A DNA stretch of 64,000 bases from Clostridium sp. DL-VIII (GCF_000230835.1 NZ_CM001240.1:2364501-2428500); one strand, 5' to 3'. Positions 1-9,254 are shown, numbered from the stretch's first letter. Translations and numbers: made by a program. Notes: generated from the sequence alone by a model not told the origin.

Positions 1-627
1 GTAATATGGGGAAAGGGCACGTAATAAAGTCCAATCATGAAAAAGTCCTATAATTCCAAATAATGCTAAGCACAAGAACCAAATAAGCATAACAGGACCA
101 AACAGTTTTCCAATTATATCAGTTCCAAAGTGTTGAATGAAAAAAAGAATACTTATAATTACTATTACAATTATAATGATGCTATTTTCATTAGAACCTA
201 AAGTAGTTTTAAAGCTGGGGATCAAATCCAACCCTTCAATAGCAGAAGTTACAGTTACGGCTGGGGTTAACATTCCATCAGCTAGAAGTGTAGAACCGCC
301 GATCATAGCGGGGATAATAAGCCATTTTGCGCGATGACGAACTAAGGTAAAGAGAGAAAAAATACCTCCTTCGCCTTTATTATCTGCATTTAAAGTTATA
401 GCAACATATTTTATTGTGGTTAATGCAGTAATAGTCCAGAATATAAGAGATAAGACTCCAAGAATAAAGCTTTCAGATATGTTTTTTAGACCGCCATTAC
501 CCTGGAGAATTGAGCTCATTACATAAAGAGGTGAAGTACCTATATCACCATAAACTACACCAAGAGCGATGATGATACCACTTAGGGTGAGTTTGTTAAT
601 ATCATTCTGTTTTAAAGTTTTCTTCAT
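1..627 (-). CDS. kup: KUP-family potassium uptake transporter (N-terminal part, cut by window edge)
   Basis: Read on the minus strand, an open frame of 209 codons runs from an ATG at 627 off the window's left edge. It is preceded by a good ribosome binding site (TAAAGGAAGG on the minus strand). The translation contains [13 protein letters not shown] near the N-terminus, the first-helix signature of Kup/HAK transporters, then [14 protein letters not shown] and [16 protein letters not shown], also family-typical. Several hydrophobic segments alternate with short loops, as expected for the 12-helix membrane domain. Kup symports K+ with H+ across the plasma membrane. About one third of the family's usual ~620-670 residues is visible. 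The plus-strand frame at 137-337 is an antisense shadow. No c-di-AMP (ydaO) riboswitch is recognisable in the short leader. Confidence 0.93.
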   Translation of the reverse strand, partial: MKKTLKQNDINKLTLSGIIIALGVVYGDIGTSPLYVMSSILQGNGGLKNISESFILGVLSLIFWTITALTTIKYVAITLNADNKGEGGIFSLFTLVRHRAKWLIIPAMIGGSTLLADGMLTPAVTVTSAIEGLDLIPSFKTTLGSNENSIIIIVIVIISILFFIQHFGTDIIGKLFGPVMLIWFLCLALFGIIGLFHDWTLLRALSPYY

Positions 628-1008
628 ATTAAGCCTTCCTTTATAGTTATAGTTTGCTCCCACATTAGGCATGATAAAAATGTTTAATTATAGAAAAACA
701 CTTCTTCAATATTAATAAAATTTTAATAATAGTTTAAATTATTATTTGTGGAATCAATTTAGTATTTCCGTTTAAGGATTCAAATATGTTTGTGGTTTAT
801 TTAAAAATAAAATTCGAAGCTTTAAGAATTGTAGAAAAAATTCTTAAGCAGATAGAAATAGAAAACAATAATAAATTATAAAATTATTTAATATTGTAAT
901 ACTATTATTGAAAGCGATAATTATAGTTAGGCATATTCATATGTAGTCATTCAATATGATTAATGGATTTTGTTTTACGAATATGTATTTTATGAGGAGG
1001 AATTAATT
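628..1008. other. AT-rich intergenic region, no gene seen
   Basis: Divergent spacer between kup (minus) and the small plus-strand gene at 1009. It holds stop codons in all frames, the kup ribosome binding site and presumably the promoters of both genes. I see no convincing sigma-A hexamer pair, hairpin or riboswitch core. Confidence 0.6.
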
Positions 1009-1164
1009 ATGAACCAAAATAATGAAGGAGATAAGTTTAAGCATATAATGAGTGTAGGAAATTTCACTAAACATGCTGTGGAAAATTTTGAAGAAAATAT
1101 AGTGAATCAAAAAGATTATTTAGAGAAAGTTAAAAGCAATGAAAAAGCTAAAGATTTAGAATGA
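1009..1164 (+). CDS. Small hydrophilic protein of unknown function (51 aa)
   Basis: A 51-codon frame begins at ATG 1009, 9 nt after a textbook GAGGAGG at 994-1000. The frame is open further upstream (ATG at 970), but that start has no ribosome binding site, so 1009 is preferred. The product is charged and Asn/Glu/Lys-rich, with no Cys and no membrane segment; it is predicted mostly helical (NFTKHAVENFEENIVNQKDY). I do not recognise the family. It stands alone: kup is divergent upstream and the MEMO/AMMECR1 gene begins 149 nt downstream. The strong ribosome binding site is the main argument that it is real. Confidence 0.6.
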   Translation: MNQNNEGDKFKHIMSVGNFTKHAVENFEENIVNQKDYLEKVKSNEKAKDLE

Positions 1165-1312
1165 TATGCATCAGCATAATACTATAGTATTATATTGGTT
1201 TTATCATGTATTTAGGCACATGAAAGAAAATGATAGACCAAATATGCAAGCATACTGATCTGTTATTTTTTTGATTGTGCCTTAATGAATTAAGTTTTTT
1301 AGAGGTGAGAGA

Positions 1313-2728
1313 ATGGAAAATATAGCAGGATTTTATTTAATGCCGCATCCACCAATAATAATACCTGATATAGGGAGAGGCGAAGAGAAAAAAATTGAGA
1401 AAACAACTTTAGCATGTAATGAAATAGGAAGAGAAATAGCGGATATTAAACCGGAGACTATAATAGTTATAACTCCCCATGCTACAATGTTCAGTGATGC
1501 TATAGCTGTATCTGATGAAGAAAGAATCTCTGGAGATTTAAGTCAATTTAGGTGTACTAATATAAAAATGGATATTGCAATAGATAAGGAATTTAATATG
1601 CAGCTTGGGACAGCATGCCATCTAGAAGGAATTCCGTCAGTACTTGTAGATACAAAATTATTAAATAGATATAATGTTAATTATGAATTAGACCATGGAA
1701 CTATGATTCCTTTATATTTTGTAAATAAGTATTATACGGATTATAAGTTAGTCCATATTACTTATTCTATGATAGGAGATATAAATTTATATAAATTTGG
1801 TATGGAAATAAAGAATGTGGCAGAGAAATTAAATAGAAAAATTGTGGTGATAGCTAGTGGAGACTTATCTCATAAGCTGAAGGAAGAAGGTCCATACTCT
1901 TATTCACCTTATGGAGAAAAGTTTGATCGTGAACTATTAGAGGATCTTGAAAAAGGTGATGTTATTGGAGCTTTTAATTTAAATAAAACTATGGTTAATG
2001 AAGCAGGGCAATGTGTCTTGAATTCTATTTATATACTTCTTGGAGTTATGGAGGGCAAGGAAATAAAAGGAGAACTCTTATCTTATGAGGGAACTTTTGG
2101 AGTAGGATATGGAGTAATGAAGCTAAAAAGGCTGAATGCAGATAAAAGCTATTTGAATGAATTAATAAAACATAAAGAAGAGAATCTTAAAAAGAAATTA
2201 GATAACAGTAATCCTTATGTTAAGCTTGCTAGAGAAAATTTGAACTATTATTTCTCTCATGGGAAAATTATAAGTAATACTTCAAATTTACCAGAAGAGC
2301 TTTTAAAGGAGAGACATGGAGCTTTTGTATCTTTAAAAAAATTTGGTAATCTCAGAGGATGTATAGGAACAATAGCACCTACAACAAATTCTGTAGCAGA
2401 AGAAATAATAAGAAATTCTATAGAAGCAGCTATGCATGATCCAAGGTTTCCAGCAGTTTCTGAAGAGGAAATGGAGGATATAGATATATCTGTAGATGTA
2501 CTTATGGACTCGGAAACATGTAACAAAGAAGATTTAGATCCTAAAAAGTATGGAGTTATTGTATCTTCAGGTATGAGGAGAGGTCTATTACTTCCAGATT
2601 TAGATGGTGTGGATACTATAGAGAAACAATTAGAGATTGCATGTGACAAAGGTAATATAGATTTTGATGAGGAGTATAAGATAGAAAGATTTGAAGTTAT
2701 ACGATACAAGGAAGAATACCATTTCTAA
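1313..2728 (+). CDS. AmmeMemoRadiSam system fusion: MEMO-like domain + AMMECR1 domain
   Basis: 471 aa from an ATG at 1313 behind GAGGTGAGAG. Residues ~1-275 are a MEMO/LigB-extradiol-dioxygenase-like domain: TPHATMF (His56), DHGTMIPLYF (His128), ASGDLSH (His187) and GQCVLNS (Cys234). Two His and one Cys correspond to the metal-site residues described for human MEMO1 (recalled, not aligned here). Residues ~295-471 are an AMMECR1 domain with the family hallmark LRGCIG (348-352 RGCIG) and DPRFPAV. These two domains are elsewhere encoded as separate A and B components; here they are one polypeptide. The radical SAM partner follows after 65 nt, so the pair probably forms an operon. The biochemical role of the system is not settled, so no reaction is assigned. 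Cytosolic: no signal peptide. Confidence 0.93.
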   Translation: MENIAGFYLMPHPPIIIPDIGRGEEKKIEKTTLACNEIGREIADIKPETIIVITPHATMFSDAIAVSDEERISGDLSQFRCTNIKMDIAIDKEFNMQLGTACHLEGIPSVLVDTKLLNRYNVNYELDHGTMIPLYFVNKYYTDYKLVHITYSMIGDINLYKFGMEIKNVAEKLNRKIVVIASGDLSHKLKEEGPYSYSPYGEKFDRELLEDLEKGDVIGAFNLNKTMVNEAGQCVLNSIYILLGVMEGKEIKGELLSYEGTFGVGYGVMKLKRLNADKSYLNELIKHKEENLKKKLDNSNPYVKLARENLNYYFSHGKIISNTSNLPEELLKERHGAFVSLKKFGNLRGCIGTIAPTTNSVAEEIIRNSIEAAMHDPRFPAVSEEEMEDIDISVDVLMDSETCNKEDLDPKKYGVIVSSGMRRGLLLPDLDGVDTIEKQLEIACDKGNIDFDEEYKIERFEVIRYKEEYHF

Positions 2729-2793
2729 TTATTTTATAAATAATAATTAACAGAAAAGAAGGAACTGAATTAATTAAGGATGGTGGAAAAATT

Positions 2794-3780
2794 ATGGATG
2801 TTAAAATACCGTTTTATGAAGAGGAAAAAGATAAGATCAGGTGTAAAATATGTCCACACAATTGCATTATAGCTGAAAATAAATTTGGAGTATGCAGAGT
2901 AAGAACAGTAAAATCTAATATTCCTGTTGCGGTAAATTATGGTGAAGTAACTTCAATGGCGGTTGATCCTATAGAAAAAAAGCCACTATATCATTATAAA
3001 CCTTCAAAAGAAATATTATCTATTGGAAGCTTTGGATGTAATATGACCTGTAGTTTCTGTCAAAACTATGAAATATCTCAAGGGAAACCTAAAACTCAAT
3101 ACGTAAATATAGAAAAGCTGCTTGATATTATTAAAAAGTTAGAAAATAATGCTGGAATTGCATTTACTTATAACGAGCCGTTTATGTGGTATGAATATAT
3201 GTATGATGCAGCTAAAAATATAAAAGAAAATAATTCTGATACTAATGTTGTAGTAGTGACTAATGGATATATTAACGAAGAACCACTTATGAAGTTACTT
3301 CCATATGTTGATGCTATGAATATTGATTTAAAAGGATATACTAATAGATACTATAATAATATCTGTGGTGCAAAGCTAGAACCAGTACTAGAAACAATAA
3401 AAAGATGTAATGACCATTGCCATGTGGAAATAACAACCCTACTTGTAAGTGAAGAAAATGACTCCTTAGAAGAAGCTAGGCAGATAGCAGAATTTATAGC
3501 CAGTGTAAATGAAAATATTCCTCTTCATTTAAGTAGATATTTTCCAAGATATAAGATGGAAAATGAAGCAACAAAAGTAGAAATTATAAAAGAAGCTCAA
3601 GATGAAGCTAAGAAATACTTAAAATATGTTTATATAGGGAATGTGCAAGGAGTAGATAATAATACCTACTGCCCAAAGTGTAATGAACTTCTTGTTGAGA
3701 GAAATGGATATTATACTAAAGTGTTCATGAAAGATAATAAATGCGAAAAGTGTGGTGAAATTATAAACATAATAATTTAG
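2794..3780 (+). CDS. amrS: AmmeMemoRadiSam system radical SAM enzyme
   Basis: 328 aa, ATG at 2794 following GGATGGTGG. The radical SAM cluster motif is CNMTCSFC (Cys82, Cys86, Cys89), followed by QNYEIS as in the pyruvate-formate-lyase-activating-enzyme group. Four further Cys lie N-terminally (CKICPHNC...C, residues 17-34), and two CxxC pairs at the C-terminus (CPKC and CEKC) suggest extra metal sites. The N-terminal motif and its position directly behind the MEMO/AMMECR1 fusion identify it as the radical SAM member of the AmmeMemoRadiSam set rather than a true PFL activase. The substrate is unknown. Confidence 0.93.
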   Translation: MDVKIPFYEEEKDKIRCKICPHNCIIAENKFGVCRVRTVKSNIPVAVNYGEVTSMAVDPIEKKPLYHYKPSKEILSIGSFGCNMTCSFCQNYEISQGKPKTQYVNIEKLLDIIKKLENNAGIAFTYNEPFMWYEYMYDAAKNIKENNSDTNVVVVTNGYINEEPLMKLLPYVDAMNIDLKGYTNRYYNNICGAKLEPVLETIKRCNDHCHVEITTLLVSEENDSLEEARQIAEFIASVNENIPLHLSRYFPRYKMENEATKVEIIKEAQDEAKKYLKYVYIGNVQGVDNNTYCPKCNELLVERNGYYTKVFMKDNKCEKCGEIINIII

Positions 3781-3838
3781 AAATAATAGATTAGAAGTTA
3801 TAAATTTAAACTGAGCTTTTTATTTTCGAGGTTTAAAT

Positions 3839-3871
3839 AAAATTAGCCAAATTTATCATTTGACTAATTTT
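3839..3871. terminator. Bidirectional terminator between convergent genes
   Basis: Inverted repeat with 14-nt arms AAAATTAGcCAAAT / ATTTGaCTAATTTT and a 5-nt loop. A-rich and T-rich ends suit termination from either side. It lies between the radical SAM gene (plus) and the KAS III-like gene (minus). A second weaker repeat (ATTTAAAC / GTTTAAAT) lies at 3804-3838. Confidence 0.7.
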
Positions 3872-3931
3872 ACTTAATAAACATAACAGGTTTTATACAG
3901 ATAATTATATAAATTAATTTTAATTCAAATA

Positions 3932-4930
3932 TTAGTATCTAAGAAGAATACATGAAGCGACGACTCCTGCACCAACTGTCCATAATATGACATTATCTCC
4001 ACGTTTAATTTTATTGCGAGATATTGATTCTGATAGAGCAAGAAATGGACTTGTTACGCCAGTATAACCAAATTTATCCCCTACAAAAGGGAATTTCTCA
4101 GCTGGTTCTTCAAGACCCTGCATAATTAGCTCGATATTTTTCTTCGCAAATTGAGATAAACAGTATAATTTTATATCATTTTTGCTTAAATTATTTCTAG
4201 CAAGTATTTCATTTACAGAATCTATACAGCTAGCAAAAGCCTCATCTGTATCAAAGTCAATCCATTCAATAATTCGATTATGTTTCTCCTCATATTCATC
4301 CATAGGAAGAAATTTGGAAAAACCACTAGGTGGAAAGTTTATGTACTCACATAGTGCACTATCTACATAAGAAGAACTATCAATGAAGTCTGAGGTAGTA
4401 TCGCTTGTGTTTTCTAGTAAAATTGCACATGCGGATTCTCCAAAATTTGAATAGGTTATTGCTTCATTTTTTCTGGAGTACCTTACTAATTGATCAGATC
4501 CCACAACTAAGGCATATCGTATATTACAATCAGTTTTCATTACTCTGCTAACTTGATTTACTGCAGTTATCATACCTGAGCAATTTCCATTCATATCATA
4601 TGCATTTGATTTTTTACTTAAGCCTAAGGCATTATGTATTTTTACAGCATTTGTAGGAGATAAAAATTCAGGAGTAGTGGAAACGAAGACCACTAAATTA
4701 ATATCGTTAATATTGACATTAGAATTTCTTACTACCTTTTTTGCTGCTTCAATAGCCATAGTCAATGAATTTTCATGAAAATCATCTGAGATATATCTGT
4801 TTTTTCGTCCTGTTACGTTAAGTAGCCCTGAGATATCAGTGCCTTGCTGTGAAAAGTGGTTTAAGAAATAGTCATTTGAATACTTTGTATCTGGATGATA
4901 ATATTCTATTTTGTTTATTTTTACATTCAT
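3932..4930 (-). CDS. Beta-ketoacyl-ACP synthase III-like (thiolase-fold) protein lacking His/Asn of the triad
   Basis: 332 aa, the usual length for FabH. Residues 1-117 carry the N-terminal thiolase half (VVFVSTTPEF, then NGNCSG with the nucleophile Cys117 at the position of FabH Cys112). The C-terminal half ends with the expected glycine-rich WTVGAGVVAS. The catalytic His and Asn of FabH (motifs PHQAN and GNTSAA) are replaced: residues 257-262 read CLSQFA and 287-292 read FGYTGV. Cys117 is therefore retained but canonical decarboxylative condensation is doubtful. The gene is a monocistron on the minus strand, away from any fab cluster. It could be a divergent acyl-transfer or condensing enzyme in a secondary lipid pathway. 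The fold assignment is good, the reaction unknown. Confidence 0.8.
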   Translation of the reverse strand: MNVKINKIEYYHPDTKYSNDYFLNHFSQQGTDISGLLNVTGRKNRYISDDFHENSLTMAIEAAKKVVRNSNVNINDINLVVFVSTTPEFLSPTNAVKIHNALGLSKKSNAYDMNGNCSGMITAVNQVSRVMKTDCNIRYALVVGSDQLVRYSRKNEAITYSNFGESACAILLENTSDTTSDFIDSSSYVDSALCEYINFPPSGFSKFLPMDEYEEKHNRIIEWIDFDTDEAFASCIDSVNEILARNNLSKNDIKLYCLSQFAKKNIELIMQGLEEPAEKFPFVGDKFGYTGVTSPFLALSESISRNKIKRGDNVILWTVGAGVVASCILLRY

Positions 4931-5240
4931 CCTATAATGCCCCCTAACAATAAAAGTTTTTAAAATACATTAAAGGATAATTATACCACAAAAATTGGCG
5001 AAAGATTACATAGAATCAAAAAATAAGTAATAATAAATATAATTTAATTTAAATATTCAATTGCAAGCGTGTAATAAGTTTACGTAAATGCTTGAAAATG
5101 ATCTATTTAGTAACAAAAAATGATAAACATGGAGAATTATATGATATAATAATTAAATAGCGGGAAATATTTATTAAAGTTAGAAGAGAATATTTTAGAT
5201 TAGTCCAAGTTATATAGGGAAGATATAAGGGGGAAAATAA
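4931..5240. other. Divergent intergenic region, no gene seen
   Basis: Spacer between the KAS III-like gene (minus) and the chemotaxis receptor (plus). A TATAAT-like hexamer occurs near 5140, but no matching -35 is convincing. No c-di-GMP riboswitch core is visible although the downstream gene is a chemoreceptor. Confidence 0.5.
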
Positions 5241-6716
5241 ATGGATTACAAAAAAAATATAGAAATAAAAAATAAGATATTACTTTTAGGATTTTTTCTT
5301 TCAGTAATATTAAGAACAATTTTTGATGTCTTGTTAAAAGTGGAAGCAAGAGCTATATTTATGTTATTAGGGGTGTCAATTCCATTACTTTTAATAGGCT
5401 TAATTTTGATGAAAAAGAAATTAATAATTCAAGGTATGTATTATTCTGTACCTATGTACATTATCGTAATTTGCATAATGTTTATGTCTGAGCCCAATTT
5501 AGCTAATTTTATACTTATTTATTATAGTCTTATAGCGATAAGTGTATATCAAGATCTGAAAATTATGATTATAGAGGCAATAGCAAGTGTATGCTTTATA
5601 TTATATGCATTTATTAATTATAGAACTACATTATTCGTATCAGTAGATTATACTGAACTGGCATTCTATATATTATATGTTTTAGCGGGCACAGCAATAT
5701 TATCAGTTAATGCTATTATTTCGAAAATTATTTATAGGGATCAGGAACAAAATCATAAAATTATAGAAGAGGCAAAGGGTAAAGCGGAGACTTTATTAGG
5801 CAGAATATCCGATACTATAAAAGTTTTAACTACTGCTAATATTAAAATTAAAAACGGAATTTCTTCAACAGCTCAAATAACACAAGATATTACAACTTCA
5901 ACTAGTGAAGTCGCAGATAGAGCAAGTAGGGAAGTTAATATAATGGATGATATGAAAACATCAATGAGCCTTGGTGTTGAAAAAGTAAAAGAAGTTACAA
6001 ATGCAACTAATTTAATGTCACAGTTATCTATTTCAACAGGAGAGGTTATAGAAAAAGGTAATAAAACAGTTGCAATATTGACTACTGAAATGGATAAAGT
6101 AAATGACAATATTATGGATGCAGTGAAATTGATAAATGAATTAAGTGATGAAAATGCAAAAATAATGCAGATAATTAGTACAATAAATGAGATATCAGAG
6201 CAAACAAATTTACTAGCACTTAATGCATCAATTGAGGCAGCAAGAGCTGGAGAACATGGAAAAGGATTTGCGGTTGTTGCAGACGAAGTTAGAAAACTCG
6301 CAGAGGACTCTAAGTTTTCTACAAGTCAGGTAGAACTAATATCAAATAATATATTAAGTAAGACAAAATCAGTATGTGAACAAGTTTTAAATGAACAAAA
6401 ATCTATTGAATTATGTAGCAAACGTACTAATGATGTTAAGGAATTGTTTGCTAATGTATATAATAATAATTTGAATGTACTAGATCATTCAAAAAATGTC
6501 AGCTCACAATCTTCAGCATTAGAAGAATCAGTAACAAGTGCATTACATTCGGTAAATACCATAAGTGAAGATGTAGAAACTACAGCAGCAGCCATAGAAG
6601 AAATTTTTGCAGCCATTGATGAACTTAATAATGGAGTGTCAAATATAACTAGTAGCTATAATGATATAGATAATATATGTGATGAATTAAATTCATTGCA
6701 GATTTCAAATGAATAA
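5241..6716 (+). CDS. Methyl-accepting chemotaxis protein with polytopic membrane N-terminus
   Basis: 491 aa; ATG at 5241 after AAGGGGGAAA. Residues ~12-170 form about six hydrophobic segments with very short loops, so there is no large extracellular ligand domain. Residues ~190-491 are coiled-coil and cytoplasmic signalling domain with the conserved hairpin tip [21 protein letters not shown] followed by [18 protein letters not shown]. This architecture suggests sensing within or at the membrane rather than a periplasmic-type ligand. It should work with CheA/CheW, which are not in this window. Monocistronic, ended by a hairpin at 6769. Confidence 0.92.
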   Translation: MDYKKNIEIKNKILLLGFFLSVILRTIFDVLLKVEARAIFMLLGVSIPLLLIGLILMKKKLIIQGMYYSVPMYIIVICIMFMSEPNLANFILIYYSLIAISVYQDLKIMIIEAIASVCFILYAFINYRTTLFVSVDYTELAFYILYVLAGTAILSVNAIISKIIYRDQEQNHKIIEEAKGKAETLLGRISDTIKVLTTANIKIKNGISSTAQITQDITTSTSEVADRASREVNIMDDMKTSMSLGVEKVKEVTNATNLMSQLSISTGEVIEKGNKTVAILTTEMDKVNDNIMDAVKLINELSDENAKIMQIISTINEISEQTNLLALNASIEAARAGEHGKGFAVVADEVRKLAEDSKFSTSQVELISNNILSKTKSVCEQVLNEQKSIELCSKRTNDVKELFANVYNNNLNVLDHSKNVSSQSSALEESVTSALHSVNTISEDVETTAAAIEEIFAAIDELNNGVSNITSSYNDIDNICDELNSLQISNE

Positions 6717-6768
6717 TAAAAAAATTACTTTTGATTTATAAATTTAATAAGAAATATTTTGATGTAGT

Positions 6769-6815
6769 AAAAGCTTCTAAAAATTAGGATGAAATTTTAG
6801 AGGCTTTTTGCTTTT
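6769..6815 (+). terminator. Rho-independent terminator after the chemoreceptor gene
   Basis: Long hairpin pairing AAAAGCTTCTAAAAATT with AAATTTTAGAGGCTTTT (G-U pairs included), followed by TTTTTGCTTTT. Confidence 0.75.
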
Positions 6816-6949
6816 CTTGAAGTATAGAGAAGTTTTAAATTCAATCCTAATATATTAATTATTTGACTTATAAGTGGTATACTTTCAATAGAGAATACAA
6901 AGAGAAAGTTTATTTTGAACTAAAATCATCAAAAGAATTGAGGAAGTTT

Positions 6950-7951
6950 ATGAAGGAACCAAAAAAATGGATCCCAGAGCTGCAAAGTTTTAGTGGACTT
7001 GCTATCATATTTGTAGTTCTTATCCATGCTACAGCATATTATCTTTTAAGCGTATTACATATGACTTACTTTGAAGAAACAGATTATGTAACACGACTAG
7101 TGGATAACCTTATTCATGGGGCCGTACCAATTTTCATATTTATAGCTGGCTATAAATATGCATTAAATGATTTGAATATACCATATGAAAAATTTGTTAA
7201 AAGCAGAATAGCAAAAGTATTTAAACCATTCCTAATAATTAGTATTATATTTTTTATAAAAAGTATTATTACTAATAATGAATATGGAGATATATTTGGT
7301 TTAAGCAAAAGCTTTTTTAAAATATTTATAGGTTATAATGCTGCGTATCAGTTATGGTATATTCCAATGTATGTATTGATATCATTAACTTACCCAATAA
7401 TATATAAAATAATAAATAATGAATGGTTTAGAACAATATTTATTTTAGGAATAATAGTAATCCAATATGCTTTATCTTGGTATAGTGATTTATTGGCTGG
7501 CCATCCATTCGATTTTGTGTATTATTATTTATTTTTCCATATGGGATTGATTTTTTGTAAGTATGATATAAAGAACAAATTTAAAAGATGGGACATTTTA
7601 ATAATAGTTGTATACATAATTGTAACTCTAATATTAACATTAAATACTTCAGAAAACTTATCTGGAATATTAAAGCGATTTATAATATGGCCAATGTCAG
7701 TGGCTGCATATTATTTTTGGATCATAAGAATAAAGGAAAATAAGTTACTGCAATATTTAGGAAAGTATTCATTTTATATATTTTTATTACATGAGCCAAT
7801 ATTCTGTACAGATATATCGTATATTTTTAAAGTTTATGGGATCTATTATTCAGTAGTGGAATCATTTATAATAGCAGTATTAACGATTATTATAACAATG
7901 CTGATCTATAAGATTATAGAGAATACATTTGTAAAGAAATTATTATTTTAA
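6950..7951 (+). CDS. Acyltransferase-3 family integral membrane protein
   Basis: 333 aa from ATG 6950, which has GAGGAAG 5-6 nt upstream. The frame is open back to a TTG at 6863, but that codon has no ribosome binding site, so the 29-residue extension is doubtful. The protein shows about ten hydrophobic helices and the acyltransferase-3 N-terminal pattern WIPELQSFSGLAIIFVVLIH, with the conserved His at the end of helix 1, then PIFIFIAGY and LWYIPMYVL. Members O-acylate extracellular sugars, glycans or lipids from the cytoplasmic membrane. There are no glycan genes nearby, so the substrate cannot be inferred. The next gene starts 41 nt downstream on the same strand and may be cotranscribed. 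Confidence 0.85.
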   Translation: MKEPKKWIPELQSFSGLAIIFVVLIHATAYYLLSVLHMTYFEETDYVTRLVDNLIHGAVPIFIFIAGYKYALNDLNIPYEKFVKSRIAKVFKPFLIISIIFFIKSIITNNEYGDIFGLSKSFFKIFIGYNAAYQLWYIPMYVLISLTYPIIYKIINNEWFRTIFILGIIVIQYALSWYSDLLAGHPFDFVYYYLFFHMGLIFCKYDIKNKFKRWDILIIVVYIIVTLILTLNTSENLSGILKRFIIWPMSVAAYYFWIIRIKENKLLQYLGKYSFYIFLLHEPIFCTDISYIFKVYGIYYSVVESFIIAVLTIIITMLIYKIIENTFVKKLLF

Positions 7952-7992
7952 AATGAAAAATAAATAAAAGACATTTTAAGGAGAATTATACT

Positions 7993-8523
7993 ATGATAAG
8001 TTTATTTAAAGCTTTCGCAACAGGAGAAGATTTCTTTTATGAAGGTGCATTTATTGCAAAGGTAAAATATCAAAGATTTAAACCGGAAGTAGAAAGTGAA
8101 GCTTATAAAAATAAGATTATAAAAAATAGCAAGAAGCTTTGCATAATTGAGTGTGAAGGTTATGAGAAAGAAGAACTTATAGAAAAATTGACAGTATATC
8201 TAATGATGAATGCTGAGGTGAAGGAAGTAGGAAAATCAGAAGAAGTAGAAAATCAGGGAGTCTTATGGCATACTTTTTCTAATAAAGAAATTTCGGATTT
8301 TAGCCATACTACAGGAGATACAAATTCCATTCATTTAGTAGAAAATCCAGTTGTTCAAGGATTATTTATACTTAAAGAACTTCGTGATACAACAAAGGCA
8401 GATGAAATAGAAATAAAATATGTATATCCTGTGTATGGAAATAAGCCAGTATATCTTTTAAGAGAAGAAAATAAGATAAAAGGATTCAGTAATGGAGTTT
8501 TATGCTTTCAAGTAACTATATAA
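7993..8523 (+). CDS. MaoC-like hot-dog fold protein
   Basis: 176 aa, ATG at 7993 behind AAGGAG. Residues ~100-130 read FSHTTGDTNSIHLVENPVVQG, close to the hydratase-2 signature of MaoC/R-specific enoyl-CoA hydratases (GDxNPxHxD...PVxHG): the Asp and His are kept, Pro and the second Asp are changed. The ~90 residues before it are not typical and may form a degenerate first hot-dog. It could be a hydratase or dehydratase of acyl thioesters, but activity is uncertain given the altered motif. It lies downstream of the acyltransferase-3 gene; a remnant of an iron-sulfur protein gene follows. Confidence 0.65.
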   Translation: MISLFKAFATGEDFFYEGAFIAKVKYQRFKPEVESEAYKNKIIKNSKKLCIIECEGYEKEELIEKLTVYLMMNAEVKEVGKSEEVENQGVLWHTFSNKEISDFSHTTGDTNSIHLVENPVVQGLFILKELRDTTKADEIEIKYVYPVYGNKPVYLLREENKIKGFSNGVLCFQVTI

Positions 8524-8539
8524 AACAATAGCAAAATAA

Positions 8540-8821
8540 TTTAGAAGTACATGTGGAAGAATTGGAAGGCTCGTAACTGATATAATAATAGAACCTACTA
8601 AAAGAAAAGATAAAGAAAATTGCTTAAATAAACATACTGGTGTATGCAAAAGTGTGTTGATAGATGTGTAAATAATGTCCTGACAATAGTTTTTTTGACA
8701 GACATAAATGCTATGAAAGTGCTTGTATAATGATAAATTTCATTCGGATATGGGACTTGTAGATATTTGTGGTAAATGTGTGATTGGTGTTCCTTGTGCT
8801 GCACGAAATCCAGTAAAGTAG
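8540..8821 (+). pseudogene. Decayed 3' remnant of a Cys-rich iron-sulfur protein gene
   Basis: Translating across three breaks gives a coherent C-terminus: CGRIGRLVTDIIIEPTKR and KENCLNKHTGVCK (8540-8650), CVDRCVNNVLTI (8653-8688), FFDRHKCYE (8691-8717), then CLYNDKFHSDMGLVDICGKC and VIGVPCAARNPVK ending at TAG 8819-8821. Each junction at about 8651, 8689 and 8718 fits loss of a single base. The Cys spacing (CxxxC, CGKCxxGVPC) resembles the 4Fe-4S C-terminal region of epoxyqueuosine-reductase-like or ferredoxin-type proteins. The N-terminal part is absent: the MaoC-like stop codon is only 16 nt upstream. The minus-strand frame at 8598-8804 is an artefact over this remnant. Confidence 0.72.
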
Positions 8822-8845
8822 TTTCATAATTGGAGATGATTTAAA

Positions 8846-9223
8846 GTGAAAGAACGAGAAGAAGTTATAAAAGAATATTTTAATTCATGGGTTATTAGAG
8901 ATGAATCTGTTTTAGAAAAGGTATTTGAAGAAGATATAATGTATATTGAGTGCTACGGGCCTGCCTATAAAGGAATTGGACAAGTTAAAAAGTGGGTTAC
9001 AGAATGGTATAAACATGGAAGAGTAATAGTTTGGAATATAAATGAGTTTGTTCATAATGAAAGGTATAGTATATGTGATTGGTATTTTGAATGTGAATAT
9101 GATGGAAAATTGGATGGTTTTAATGGTGTTTCATGGATTGAATTCAGCGAAAGAAATAAGATTATTAAACTTAGAGAATATCAATCTAAGGTACCTAATT
9201 ATTTTCCTTATGATACAAAATAA
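8846..9223 (+). CDS. NTF2-like (SnoaL/ketosteroid-isomerase fold) protein
   Basis: 125 aa with a GTG start at 8846, 8 nt after TTGGAGA. The sequence begins REEVIKEYFNSWVIRDESVL and continues with DIMYIECYGPAYKGIGQVKKWV, the helix-then-strand pattern of small NTF2-like proteins. The SWIEF and REYQSKVP strands follow. Such proteins bind small hydrophobic ligands or act as isomerases, but nothing here reveals the substrate. A single gene followed by a terminator. Confidence 0.7.
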   Translation: MKEREEVIKEYFNSWVIRDESVLEKVFEEDIMYIECYGPAYKGIGQVKKWVTEWYKHGRVIVWNINEFVHNERYSICDWYFECEYDGKLDGFNGVSWIEFSERNKIIKLREYQSKVPNYFPYDTK

Positions 9224-9254
9224 TAATGAGGCATTTTAGATAAAAAAATTGGCT

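Noticed and set aside
628..760. c-di-AMP (ydaO) riboswitch before kup
   Set aside because: The leader is short and AT-rich and lacks the GC-rich conserved core.
2257..2709. 150-aa minus-strand frame
   Set aside because: Antisense to the AMMECR1 domain, no ribosome binding site, Ser/Ile-biased translation typical of an AT-rich shadow.
6863..6949. TTG start extending the acyltransferase by 29 residues
   Set aside because: No ribosome binding site precedes the TTG, whereas ATG 6950 has GAGGAAG and starts just before the conserved first helix.
8598..8804. 68-aa minus-strand frame
   Set aside because: It overlies the iron-sulfur pseudogene, whose plus-strand translation is coherent; this frame has no recognisable signal.
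9042..9239. 65-aa plus-strand frame overlapping the NTF2-like gene
   Set aside because: It lies in another frame of the better-supported gene and has no ribosome binding site.
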